Assembly (NCBI GenBank): GCA_903902035.1
Contig: CAIUTG010000133.1
Coordinates: 1-34,605, forward strand
Source of the DNA: an uncultured Curvibacter sp.
GTDB taxonomy: Bacteria > Pseudomonadota > Gammaproteobacteria > Burkholderiales > Burkholderiaceae_C
Direction: 5' to 3'
DNA length: 34,605 bases
A program made the position numbers and the translations under genes. Below are positions 16,073-23,576 of the stretch, one piece after another; position 1 is the stretch's first letter, and every line of letters starts with the position of its first letter. The notes beneath the pieces were generated by a model, which was not told where the DNA came from, did not search any database, and saw only the letters and a program-made list of their open reading frames with translations.

Positions 16073-16777
16073 TCAGCGACCTTCCGTGTCCCAAGAGGCG
16101 GAAGCCCGCAGCAGGCGATCCAAGTCGCGTTTGGCGAGTTTGGCCTCTGCCGCATGGGCCAAATCCAGCGATGCTGGGAAGCGCATCATCCAATGGCCCA
16201 TCGGGTCCACCACATACAAATGGTCCGACAAATGCTGCCCAGGGGCCGGGGCCAACCAGGCCTGCAGCACCTCGGGCTTGACCCGCAGCACGGTGGCCTC
16301 GGTCAAGGCCGGCTTCAAACGCTCGGGCAGGGTTTGCCCATCGGACACCAGCCAAACCCAATCCACACGGCCTTTTTCAGCCCCCAAGGATTCCCGCATT
16401 TGGCGCTGCAGGTAGAGGTGTTTTTCACAGCGGGCGTCACAAGCTGCGTCGGCCACACTGAGCAGCAGCCATTGGCCTTTGAGGCGGGTCAAATCCATTG
16501 AAGCCCCCGCTTGGCGTCCGCTCAAGACTTCGGCCTGGGCCGTGGGCAAACCCGGCTGGTCGGCAATCAGTTCGCCATAGCTGTGGGAAGCGCTGGGGCG
16601 AATGAAGTAGTAGGTCACATAAGAGGCCACCACGGGTGAGGCACAAATCAGCAAGACCAGCAACATCTTGACCCGGCCAAGTCGAGTTCGCTCAGCCGGA
16701 TTGGGGCCAGGGGTGGGCAGCTTGTGTACCGTCAATTCAAGCACTTGGTCCTCCGAGGAGGGGTTGTCAACTGTCAA
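16073..16777 (-). CDS. Membrane-anchored Sco-like thioredoxin-fold protein, probable oxidase assembly factor
   Basis: 234-residue protein with a hydrophilic N-terminus, one membrane helix (about 37-58) and a periplasmic domain. The domain is divergent, but it keeps a CxxxC (CDARC, Cys 113 and 117) and a later SDHLYVVDPMGHW segment (His 186), the same order and spacing logic as the copper ligands of Sco1. It sits between SURF1 (4-bp ATGA overlap) and ctaA (4-bp gap) in an oxidase assembly operon that already ends in a true sco1. I infer a copper-handling or thiol-redox role in CuA assembly. Database entries for such proteins are often only named transmembrane protein. Confidence 0.72.
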   Translation of the reverse strand: MTVDNPSSEDQVLELTVHKLPTPGPNPAERTRLGRVKMLLVLLICASPVVASYVTYYFIRPSASHSYGELIADQPGLPTAQAEVLSGRQAGASMDLTRLKGQWLLLSVADAACDARCEKHLYLQRQMRESLGAEKGRVDWVWLVSDGQTLPERLKPALTEATVLRVKPEVLQAWLAPAPGQHLSDHLYVVDPMGHWMMRFPASLDLAHAAEAKLAKRDLDRLLRASASWDTEGR

Positions 16778-17568
16778 GATCGTCCCACTTTAAAAAAGGC
16801 AAACCATAAAAACCCAGCCGCAGCCAAGACCGACAAGCCAAACCATTGCAGCGCATAGCCCTGGTGCTTGGCCATGTCCGCCCCCGGCTCAAACCAATGG
16901 CGCAAAAGACCATCGTCGGGCGGGGCTTCCCCCCCCTCTTGAGACTCGGCAGACAACTGCACCAACGACCCGCTCAACAGGTTCAAACCCGTTTCGCGTT
17001 GCAACGCGGCTTCGTCGAGATTCTGCCGCAAATGCGCAAAGCCCTGGCTGGGGGCGGGGGCACCCAACTCCAGCAGCTTGGAAGGCGCCAATGCCACGCG
17101 TGCCGTGAGGCTCACCACCCCGCTGGGCGTGGCGATGGATGGCAATTGGTCTCGTTCCTGAAAATTGCGTGGCAACCAACCCCTTTGGACCCAGACCGCT
17201 TGGGGGGTGTTTTCAAGCTGCAAGGGCGTGAGCAAAAAGAAACCCACCCGGCCATCCATTTGCCGGTTGTCCAAAAACACATTGAATTGAGGCAGCCAAG
17301 TGCCTCGGGCAATGACCCGGCGATGCAACCACTGGGTTTGACCCCAGTTTTGAAGTCCCTGTTCGCTCAAGTTCACCACAGGCAAGGCGCGTTGCGTGGT
17401 CATGGCCGTTTGCCAAGCTTGTTTTTCAGCGGCACGGCTCAACTGCCAAAATCCCAGGCGCGCCGTCACCCCGACCACCAACAAGCTGGCCAAGGCGATC
17501 CACCAAAACCTCATGCGGCTTGGCGGTTTTTTCACAGGGCGGGCTGGATCACGAGATAATGGGGCCAT
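16774..17568 (-). CDS. SURF1 family cytochrome oxidase biogenesis protein
   Basis: Inner-membrane protein that assists insertion of haem A into oxidase subunit I. The 264-residue product has TM1 at about 20-40 (WWIALASLLVVGVTARLGFWQLSRA), a large periplasmic domain with FLDNRQMDGRVGFFLLTPL and VQRGWLPRN, and a C-terminal TM with HQGYALQWFGLSVLA. These are standard SURF1 landmarks. ATG 17568 overlaps the divergent DUF2909 ATG by two bases; ATG 17514 (MRFWWIALAS) is an alternative start that would leave room for a promoter. It leads the operon SURF1, Sco-like, ctaA, ctaB, sco1. Confidence 0.93.
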   Translation of the reverse strand: MAPLSRDPARPVKKPPSRMRFWWIALASLLVVGVTARLGFWQLSRAAEKQAWQTAMTTQRALPVVNLSEQGLQNWGQTQWLHRRVIARGTWLPQFNVFLDNRQMDGRVGFFLLTPLQLENTPQAVWVQRGWLPRNFQERDQLPSIATPSGVVSLTARVALAPSKLLELGAPAPSQGFAHLRQNLDEAALQRETGLNLLSGSLVQLSAESQEGGEAPPDDGLLRHWFEPGADMAKHQGYALQWFGLSVLAAAGFLWFAFFKVGRS

Positions 17569-17788
17569 GAATTATTTGGTGATTGTGGCATTTGTCGGCA
17601 TCTTGGTCAGTCTGGGAGCGGCCCTGTTTTTTATGCTGAGAGGCAGTGGTGCTGACGAGCAAAAAAACGCCCGCATGGCGCGAGCCCTGGCGCTGCGTGT
17701 GGGGTTTTCCATTTTTATTTTTCTGACCATTTTGTTGGCTTGGTGGATGGGCTGGATAGAGCCCACGGGAATCAAGCCCGGACAATAA
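17567..17788 (+). CDS. Twin transmembrane protein, DUF2909 family
   Basis: 73-residue protein with two predicted membrane helices (about 2-23 and 46-64) separated by a short charged loop, and a C-terminal GWIEPTGIKPGQ segment typical of DUF2909 proteins near betaproteobacterial oxidase clusters. I took ATG 17567, after GATAATGGGGCC; the longer track ORF from 17396 reads antisense through SURF1. No biochemical function is known to me. The location between coxC and SURF1 suggests a link to oxidase assembly. A bidirectional terminator follows the stop at once. Confidence 0.82.
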   Translation: MNYLVIVAFVGILVSLGAALFFMLRGSGADEQKNARMARALALRVGFSIFIFLTILLAWWMGWIEPTGIKPGQ

Positions 17789-17813
17789 AAAAGCGCCGCA
17801 AGGCGCTTTTTTT
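17787..17813. terminator. Bidirectional intrinsic terminator between the DUF2909 gene and coxC
   Basis: AGCGCC-GCAA-GGCGCT makes a 6-bp stem with a GNRA-like loop, flanked by an A-run on the left and seven T residues on the right. It can terminate the plus-strand DUF2909 transcript and, on the opposite strand, the cox operon ending with coxC. Confidence 0.88.
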
Positions 17814-17834
17814 GTAGCGGCCGAACCAGGGGCC

Positions 17835-18716
17835 TTACATCCAATACACCAGGATGTACAAGCCCAGCCACACCACGTCCACAAAGTGCCAATACCAAGC
17901 GGCCCCTTCAAAACCAAAATGTTTGGTCGGTGTGAAGTGGCCTTTTTGCAGGCGCAGGGTAATGAAGAGCAGCATCAGCATGCCGATGAACACGTGGAAA
18001 CCGTGAAAACCCGTGAGCATGAAAAAGGTCGATCCATACACACCGGAGGTCAGCTTGAGGTTCAATTCAGAGTAGGCATGTGAATACTCATACCCTTGAA
18101 CAAACAAGAAAACCACGCCCAACAACACCGTCATCCACATGAAGGCAATGGTTTTGGAGCGCTGACCGGCTTGTAAAGCGTGGTGGGCAATCGTGAGGGT
18201 CACACCAGAAGACAACAGCAAAGCCGTGTTGATGGTGGGCAACCAAAACGGGGTCATGGTCTGGAAGGGCTCCACAATGTCTGCTGGTGACGCCGTGGCC
18301 CCCGGCATGGCGCTGGGCCAAACCGCTTTGAAGCCAGGCCACAAAATTTCATTGGTCAAACTGCCCAAGGCGGGCACCGAATGCACCCGGCACCACCACA
18401 GGGCGGCAAAGAACGCACCGAAGAACATGACTTCCGAAAAGATGAACCAGCTCATGCTCCAGCGGAAAGACAGATCGATCTTGTGTCCATATTGGCCTTC
18501 TTGGCTTTCTCCAATGGCATCCGAGAACCATTGAAACAAAACCACCAAGAACCAGGCCAAGCCAACGAACAAGACGTATTTGCCCCAGTCCACGTCGTTG
18601 ACCCATTGGGAGGCGCCAAAGATGACGCCCAACAAACCCACGGCCGCCATGAAAGGGTGACGGGATCCATGGGGAACATAGTAATAAGGGGTTCCACTGT
18701 GGGGGGTCGAACTCAT
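17835..18716 (-). CDS. coxC: Cytochrome c oxidase subunit III
   Basis: Seven-helix inner-membrane subunit of the aa3/caa3-type haem-copper oxidase. The 293-residue product starts YYYVPHGSRHPF and includes the family landmarks WWCRVHSVPALG, the FSEVMFFGAFFAALW helix with its conserved Glu, TGFHGFHVFIG and the C-terminal AAWYWHFVDVVWLGLYILVYW. It is the last gene of the operon coxB-coxA-small-ctaG-DUF2970-coxC, followed by the shared terminator. The 49-bp gap to the DUF2970 gene holds no other feature that I can see. Confidence 0.97.
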   Translation of the reverse strand: MSSTPHSGTPYYYVPHGSRHPFMAAVGLLGVIFGASQWVNDVDWGKYVLFVGLAWFLVVLFQWFSDAIGESQEGQYGHKIDLSFRWSMSWFIFSEVMFFGAFFAALWWCRVHSVPALGSLTNEILWPGFKAVWPSAMPGATASPADIVEPFQTMTPFWLPTINTALLLSSGVTLTIAHHALQAGQRSKTIAFMWMTVLLGVVFLFVQGYEYSHAYSELNLKLTSGVYGSTFFMLTGFHGFHVFIGMLMLLFITLRLQKGHFTPTKHFGFEGAAWYWHFVDVVWLGLYILVYWM

Positions 18717-18765
18717 TTTTATCTCCTACCTCTTAAACAAAATACCAACGTGTCAAACAACAACC

Positions 18766-18945
18766 TCAAGACGTGACCCAATGCACCAAGGCAATCAGGC
18801 CAAACACCAGCAGCAAGACCGACACAAAACCCACCACCATCACGGGGATCAACCCCACGGCAGCACCGTCTTTTTCCCACTCGCTGCCTTGGCGCAGTCC
18901 CACAAAGGACCAAGCCACGGCTTTGACCGTTCGCCACCAACTCAT
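18766..18945 (-). CDS. DUF2970 family small membrane protein
   Basis: 59-residue protein just under the ORF track's length limit. Reading from ATG 18945 gives MSWWRTVKAVAWSFVGLR, then a charged stretch (QGSEWEKDGA) and one membrane helix (about 31-56) ending LVHWVTS. The N-terminal VKAVAWSFVGLR and single helix match DUF2970 proteins, which lie between ctaG and coxC in many Burkholderiales. It begins 4 bp after ctaG ends. The function is unknown; oxidase assembly or stability is inferred from position. Confidence 0.85.
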   Translation of the reverse strand: MSWWRTVKAVAWSFVGLRQGSEWEKDGAAVGLIPVMVVGFVSVLLLVFGLIALVHWVTS

Positions 18946-18949
18946 GCCG

Positions 18950-19534
18950 TCAAGCCCCCACCGGAGCTGGCGGTGTTTTGCCGCCCACTTCGAAAAAGGT
19001 GTACGACAAGGTGATGGTTTTCACATCCTTGGACAATTTGGGGTCGATGTAGAACACCACCGGCCAAGAGCGCTTCTCACCCGGATCGAGGGTGTATTGG
19101 TTGAAGCAGAAACACTCCAGCTTGGTGAAATAGGGCGACGCTTGATTGGGCGCATAACTCGGAATGGCTTGAGCCGACATGCGCCGGTTTTGCACATTTT
19201 GAAATTCATACATGACCGTGGTCAACTCACCCGGATGCACCACCACCGAGCGCGTTGCGGGCTTAAAGATCCAGGGACCCCGAGCATTGGCATCAAACTC
19301 GATGGTGATGCTGCGGCTCAGATCCACCTGGGTATTGCCCGGATGGCCTGCACTGCGGCTGTCCACCGCATTGCCCGGCACATCGCGTTCGGTCAATGCC
19401 AGAATATTGAGGCCTGTGGCCTCACAAATTTGCCGATACAAAGGCACCAGGGCATAGCCAAACGCAAACATGCCCAAGACCACCACGGCCAATTTGAGGA
19501 CCATCTTGGTGTTGTGACGCTGTGAGGCAAGCAT
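18950..19534 (-). CDS. ctaG: Cytochrome c oxidase assembly protein CtaG (Cox11)
   Basis: Copper chaperone anchored in the inner membrane by one N-terminal helix (about 11-31), delivering copper to the CuB site of subunit I. The 194-residue product has the Cox11 features VPLYRQICEATG, QNRRMSAQAIPSYAPN and the copper-binding ECFCFNQ, followed by FYIDPKLSKDVKTITLSYTFF. It lies between the 37-residue protein gene and the DUF2970 gene within the cox operon. No strong ribosome-binding site precedes ATG 19534, but no better start is visible. Confidence 0.96.
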   Translation of the reverse strand: MLASQRHNTKMVLKLAVVVLGMFAFGYALVPLYRQICEATGLNILALTERDVPGNAVDSRSAGHPGNTQVDLSRSITIEFDANARGPWIFKPATRSVVVHPGELTTVMYEFQNVQNRRMSAQAIPSYAPNQASPYFTKLECFCFNQYTLDPGEKRSWPVVFYIDPKLSKDVKTITLSYTFFEVGGKTPPAPVGA

Positions 19535-19560
19535 GGCGGGCTGAGACGGGTCCCGTGTGA

Positions 19561-19674
19561 TCAGGGATGGGCCAAGAGAAAACCCTTGGCGATGAAACCC
19601 ACAAAGAACACCACCGCCACCGAGGCCAAAATCAGCGCCATCTTGAGGTTGCTTTTCTTTTGTTCAGGTGTCAT
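19561..19674 (-). CDS. 37-residue cytochrome oxidase small assembly protein
   Basis: Very short gene missed by the ORF track. From ATG 19674 it reads MTPEQKKSNLKMALILASVA and continues through one membrane helix (about 12-34) to LLAHP and a TGA at 19561. The charged N-terminus starting MTPEQ(K/R)K and the single helix match the tiny oxidase-associated proteins found between coxA and ctaG in betaproteobacteria. It lies 15 bp after coxA and 26 bp before ctaG on the same strand. A role in oxidase assembly is by position and family naming only. Confidence 0.8.
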   Translation of the reverse strand: MTPEQKKSNLKMALILASVAVVFFVGFIAKGFLLAHP

Positions 19675-19689
19675 GACGGTGTCGGTCCA

Positions 19690-21315
19690 TCAAGCAACGA
19701 TGCGGTTGGCTTCGGCGTTCAGCTTGGGTGGGTTTTCAAAGGTGTGGAAAGGGGCCGGTGAAGGCACTTCCCACTCCAGACCCTCCGCGCCTTCCCAGGG
19801 TTTTTGGGCGGCTTTTTCGCCTTGGCCGCGCATGCAAGGCAGGACCACGAACAAGAAGAAATAAACCTGCGCAAAACCAAAGAAGAACGCACCCACCGAG
19901 GCCACTGCATTGAAGTCAGCGAACTGCATGGGGTAGTCGGCATAACGACGGGGCATGCCCGCCAAGCCCAAGAAGTGCATGGGGAAAAAGGTCACGTTGA
20001 AGGCGATCAAAGACACCCAGAAGTGAATCTTGCCACGGGTTTCGTTGTACATCACGCCCGTCCATTTGGGCATCCAGTAGTAAACCCCGCTGAACATGGC
20101 AAACAACGAACCCGCCACCAGCACATAGTGGAAGTGAGCCACCACGTAGTACGTGTCTTGCAGTTGGATGTCGATGGGCGCCATGGCCAGGATCAAACCT
20201 GTGAAACCGCCCATGGTGAACACAAAGATGAAGCCCACCGCAAACAACATGGGGGTTTCGAAGGTCATGGAGCCACGCCACATGGTGGCGATCCAGTTGA
20301 AGATCTTCACCGCCGTTGGCACGGCAATCAGCATCGTGGCGTACATGAAGAACAACTGGCCCGTCACCGGCATGCCGGTGGTGAACATGTGGTGCGCCCA
20401 CACGATGAAGGACAGGATCGCAATCGACGAAGTGGCGTACACCATGGAGGCGTAACCAAACAACTTCTTGCGGGCAAAGGCAGGCACGACCTGGCTGATG
20501 ATGCCGAAAGCCGGCAAGATCATGATGTAGACCTCAGGGTGACCGAAGAACCAGAAGATGTGTTGGTACATCACCGGATCGCCACCCGCTGCTGGGTTGA
20601 AGAAGCTGGTGCCGAAGTGGCGATCGGTCAAGGTCATGGTGATGGCACCGGCCAAGACGGGCATCACCGCGATCAGCAAGTAAGCCGTGATCAACCAGGT
20701 CCAGGCGAACATGGGCATCTTCATCAAGGTCATGCCAGGCGCGCGCATGTTCAAGATGGTGACGATGATGTTGATCGAACCCATGATGGACGAAGCCCCC
20801 AGGATGTGCATGGCAAAAATGCCGCTGTCCATGGTGGGGCCCATTTGCAGGGTCAAAGGCGCATACAAGGTCCAGCCAGCGGCAGGGGCGCCGCCGGGCA
20901 TGAAGAAGGAAGTGACCAGCATCAGGGCCGCAGGAATCATCAGCCAGAAACTGAAGTTGTTCATGCGCGCAAAAGCCATGTCAGAAGCGCCGATTTGCAG
21001 CGGGATCATCCAGTTGGCAAAGCCCACAAAGGCCGGCATGATGGCGCCAAACACCATGATCAGGCCGTGCATGGTGGTCAATTGGTTGAAAAACTCCGGC
21101 TGGAAAAACTGCAAGCCAGGCTGAAACAACTCCAGGCGAATCATCAGGGCCAACACGCCCCCCACCATCAGCATGGTGAAGGCAAACAGCAAATACAAAG
21201 TCCCGATGTCTTTGTGGTTGGTGGCGTAAACCCAGCGACGCCAGCCCGTCATGGCATGGCCATGATCATCATGACCGTCGTGGGCATGGTCGTGGTGGTC
21301 GAGAACTGCACTCAT
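19690..21315 (-). CDS. coxA: Cytochrome c oxidase subunit I
   Basis: Catalytic 12-helix subunit holding haem a and the haem a3-CuB centre. The 541-residue product has a His/Asp-rich N-terminus ([15 protein letters not shown]), then [15 protein letters not shown]. It contains the CuB ligand helix [17 protein letters not shown] with the cross-linked His-Tyr, the HH pair in [10 protein letters not shown], the haem ligands in [13 protein letters not shown], and the N/D residues of the D proton channel in the [18 protein letters not shown] region. ATG 21315 has AAGGGG upstream and lies 15 bp after coxB. The His-rich tail could bind metal (inference). Confidence 0.98.
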   Translation of the reverse strand: MSAVLDHHDHAHDGHDDHGHAMTGWRRWVYATNHKDIGTLYLLFAFTMLMVGGVLALMIRLELFQPGLQFFQPEFFNQLTTMHGLIMVFGAIMPAFVGFANWMIPLQIGASDMAFARMNNFSFWLMIPAALMLVTSFFMPGGAPAAGWTLYAPLTLQMGPTMDSGIFAMHILGASSIMGSINIIVTILNMRAPGMTLMKMPMFAWTWLITAYLLIAVMPVLAGAITMTLTDRHFGTSFFNPAAGGDPVMYQHIFWFFGHPEVYIMILPAFGIISQVVPAFARKKLFGYASMVYATSSIAILSFIVWAHHMFTTGMPVTGQLFFMYATMLIAVPTAVKIFNWIATMWRGSMTFETPMLFAVGFIFVFTMGGFTGLILAMAPIDIQLQDTYYVVAHFHYVLVAGSLFAMFSGVYYWMPKWTGVMYNETRGKIHFWVSLIAFNVTFFPMHFLGLAGMPRRYADYPMQFADFNAVASVGAFFFGFAQVYFFLFVVLPCMRGQGEKAAQKPWEGAEGLEWEVPSPAPFHTFENPPKLNAEANRIVA

Positions 21316-21330
21316 GGATTCTTCCCCTTA

Positions 21331-22506
21331 TTACTTGCTACGTTGGGTCAGCACTTCGGCAGGCTGGACCAACTGGTTGGTCTTGTTGGACCAGTTGTTT
21401 TTGGTGTAGGTCACCACGGCGGCGATGTCGGTGTCCGAGAGGGCCTTCCAAGAAGGCATGGCTCCGTTGTTTTGCCCATTCAACAACACCTGAATTTGTT
21501 TGGCATGGTCATCGGCCAGAACCACGGCAGCGCCATCCAAAGGCTTGATGGGGCCGCCCCCTTTGCCATTGGGTTGGTGGCACGCCACACAGTTGGTGGC
21601 ATAGACTTTTTCGCCACGCTTGAAGAGCTCATCAAAGACCCAAACCTTGTTCGGGTCATCGGCCTTGGCGGCGGCTTTTTTCAGCTCTGCCTGAGCCCAA
21701 GCGGAGTAATCCTCGGCCGACAAAACCTTGACCGTGATCGGCATGTAGGCGTGCTCTTTGCCGCACAGCTCGGAACACTGGCCGTAAAAAGTGCCCACGC
21801 GCTCAGCCTTGAACCAGGTATCACGCACAAAACCAGGGATGGCGTCTTGTTTGACCCCGAAAGCAGGCACCGACCAGGAGTGGATCACATCATCGGCGGT
21901 GGTGATGATGCGGATTTTTTTACCCACCGGCACCACCAAGGGGTTGTCGACGCGGAACAAATAATCATTGGGCACGTCGCCTTTGGCCCCCTCGTTGGAC
22001 AGGGTGCGCTGCGCCGAATCCAGGTTCGAGATGTAGGACAGACCTTCGCCTTCCCCCTTGAGGTAGTCGTAGCCCCATTTCCATTGGTAGCCAGTGACTT
22101 TGACCGTCAAGTCGGAATTGGTGGTGTCCTTCTGGGCCACCAACACCTTGGTGGCGGGCAAGGCCATGAAAATCACAATGATGAAGGGCGCTGCCGTCCA
22201 CAACACTTCGACGGTGATCGATTCGCTGAAAGTGGCCGGCTTGTGACCCACCGATTTGCGGTGCTTCCAAATGGAATAGAACATGACCGAGAAGACGGCC
22301 ACGAAGATCACCAAGCAAATCACCATCATCATGGCGTGCAGGAAATGCTGCTCTTCCGCAATTTTGGTGGCGGCCGGGGTCAAATTCATCTGCATCACAG
22401 CGGGGCCGCCCGTCAGACTTTCCGTGGCTTGTGCCACACTCAAACCCAGGAGGTTCAAAACTCCAAAGAGGCCAGCGGCCCAGGGATTGGAAATGCGCTT
22501 CATCAT
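21331..22506 (-). CDS. coxB: Cytochrome c oxidase subunit II with C-terminal cytochrome c domain
   Basis: Subunit that accepts electrons via its CuA centre. ATG 22506 was chosen; the track starts two codons earlier at GTG 22512. A signal segment (about 1-28) is followed by two membrane helices, the cupredoxin domain with WKWGYDY and HSWSVPAFGVKQDA, and the CuA ligand set CSELCGKEHAYM. A linker then leads to a class I cytochrome c domain with CVACH and a Met ligand region (GAMPSW). The 391-residue length and fusion define a caa3-type oxidase. It is first in the cox operon, with an FNR-like palindrome in the upstream gap. Confidence 0.97.
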   Translation of the reverse strand: MMKRISNPWAAGLFGVLNLLGLSVAQATESLTGGPAVMQMNLTPAATKIAEEQHFLHAMMMVICLVIFVAVFSVMFYSIWKHRKSVGHKPATFSESITVEVLWTAAPFIIVIFMALPATKVLVAQKDTTNSDLTVKVTGYQWKWGYDYLKGEGEGLSYISNLDSAQRTLSNEGAKGDVPNDYLFRVDNPLVVPVGKKIRIITTADDVIHSWSVPAFGVKQDAIPGFVRDTWFKAERVGTFYGQCSELCGKEHAYMPITVKVLSAEDYSAWAQAELKKAAAKADDPNKVWVFDELFKRGEKVYATNCVACHQPNGKGGGPIKPLDGAAVVLADDHAKQIQVLLNGQNNGAMPSWKALSDTDIAAVVTYTKNNWSNKTNQLVQPAEVLTQRSK

Positions 22507-22587
22507 GTTCACTTTTTCAAATTAACAACCAACTCGGAGCCGCTTAGCCGCACCCAGTCGCAGACGCTCAACAAAAGCCTGGGAATT

Positions 22588-22601
22588 TTGACACAAATCA
22601 A
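22588..22601. promoter_or_regulatory. FNR/ANR-like palindrome upstream of coxB
   Basis: TTGAC-ACAA-ATCAA (minus strand TTGAT-TTGT-GTCAA) matches the FNR/ANR box TTGAT-N4-ATCAA at nine of ten defined positions. It lies 82 bp before the coxB ATG in the 123-bp gap between coxB and the BioC-like gene. Oxygen-dependent control of the oxidase operon would make sense, but a single-mismatch site this short can arise by chance. Confidence 0.4.
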
Positions 22602-22629
22602 TTTCATTTCATGGCGTTTTTCCTAGCAC

Positions 22630-23556
22630 TTACCCTCGGTCCTGCTCGGACTTTGTCGGACCTTGACGACGCAAGGAGGCTTTCATGTCGTCCAGTGAAA
22701 TCACGGCTTCAGGGGCCACCTTGAGCCGAGTGGGCGGTTTGATGGCATGTCCATAAATCACTTCAAAGGTGAGTTGCATTGGCGACATCGTTTCAAGGGC
22801 CCGCTTCAGGCTGGCCCCCCACCCACGCCCCCGGCAGGCCCCAAACCGCTGTGGGTGGAGGTTGCGCCCCAGCTCCCGCAATTCTTCCAACAAACGCTCA
22901 GGTGTCGCATAGGTCAACACAATCCGCTCCATGTCCATCACCGGCTCGGAAAAGCCCGCCTCCACCAGCAAATCACCCCAGTCGTGCATGTCCGTAAACG
23001 CCTGGGCGGGCGCGGGCCAGCCCAGCTGTTCATAAAGGGCGCGCAGCTCCTTCAAGGTATCTGGGCCCAAGCAAGAGAACATCAAAAAACCATCGTTGCG
23101 CAAACTTTGATGCCAGTCCGACATCCACTGCACCGGCTGCGCCGTGCTGTGCAAGCCCATATTGGACCAAACCATGCCCATGGCGTGCGCGGGCGGCAAG
23201 CCAAATTCAGGGCCGGTTTGGCCGCCCCACCAACGCTGGGCATGCCACCACGGGGGCACCAAGGCCCGTTGGCTTTGCGCCAAGGCCCTGGGCGAAGGTT
23301 CGTGCACCCATTGACGGGCGGCTGGATAAGCCCCCGCCACCAGCCGATGCGCTGCCAAGCCCCCCCGAGCAGGCGCCCAATCCAGCCACGCATCCGGGCG
23401 CTGTTTGATCCAGTTCAAGCGCTCGGCCATGCGCCGCCCCACTTCTTCATGCAGCCAAGGGCTGGTGGGCGAGGTCAAAGGGGCCCCCATCAGGTTCTGC
23501 CAACGGCGAGCGGCTATCGGGTCCAGGGGCGGCGGGGCATGATCGGGCAAAGACAT
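22630..23556 (-). CDS. BioC-like SAM-dependent methyltransferase with degenerate SAM motif
   Basis: 308-residue protein from ATG 23556; the track start 23586 is an extension. The C-terminal half carries BioC (malonyl-ACP O-methyltransferase) signatures: FLMFSCLGPDTLKELR, AFTDMHDWGDLLVEAGFSEPVMDMER and FEVIYGHA near the end. The usual N-terminal SAM motif I (a VLDxGCGTG-type loop) is replaced by WLDWAPARGG at about residue 60, so SAM binding is doubtful or altered. No other biotin genes are here. It diverges from comF with 20 bp between starts. I would call it BioC-related, with its activity in biotin synthesis unproven. Confidence 0.72.
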   Translation of the reverse strand: MSLPDHAPPPLDPIAARRWQNLMGAPLTSPTSPWLHEEVGRRMAERLNWIKQRPDAWLDWAPARGGLAAHRLVAGAYPAARQWVHEPSPRALAQSQRALVPPWWHAQRWWGGQTGPEFGLPPAHAMGMVWSNMGLHSTAQPVQWMSDWHQSLRNDGFLMFSCLGPDTLKELRALYEQLGWPAPAQAFTDMHDWGDLLVEAGFSEPVMDMERIVLTYATPERLLEELRELGRNLHPQRFGACRGRGWGASLKRALETMSPMQLTFEVIYGHAIKPPTRLKVAPEAVISLDDMKASLRRQGPTKSEQDRG

Positions 23557-23576
23557 GCCCGCAGTATATTGAGCCC

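Noticed and set aside
21241-21315. His/Asp-rich repeat at the coxA N-terminus as a DNA repeat
   Set aside because: It is a coding bias for His and Asp, with no longer repeat unit at DNA level.
19804-22626. 940-residue plus-strand ORF
   Set aside because: It is antisense to coxA and coxB, whose catalytic motifs are unmistakable. The product is low-complexity, rich in His, Gly, Gln and Arg, as expected from the complementary frame of GC-biased genes.
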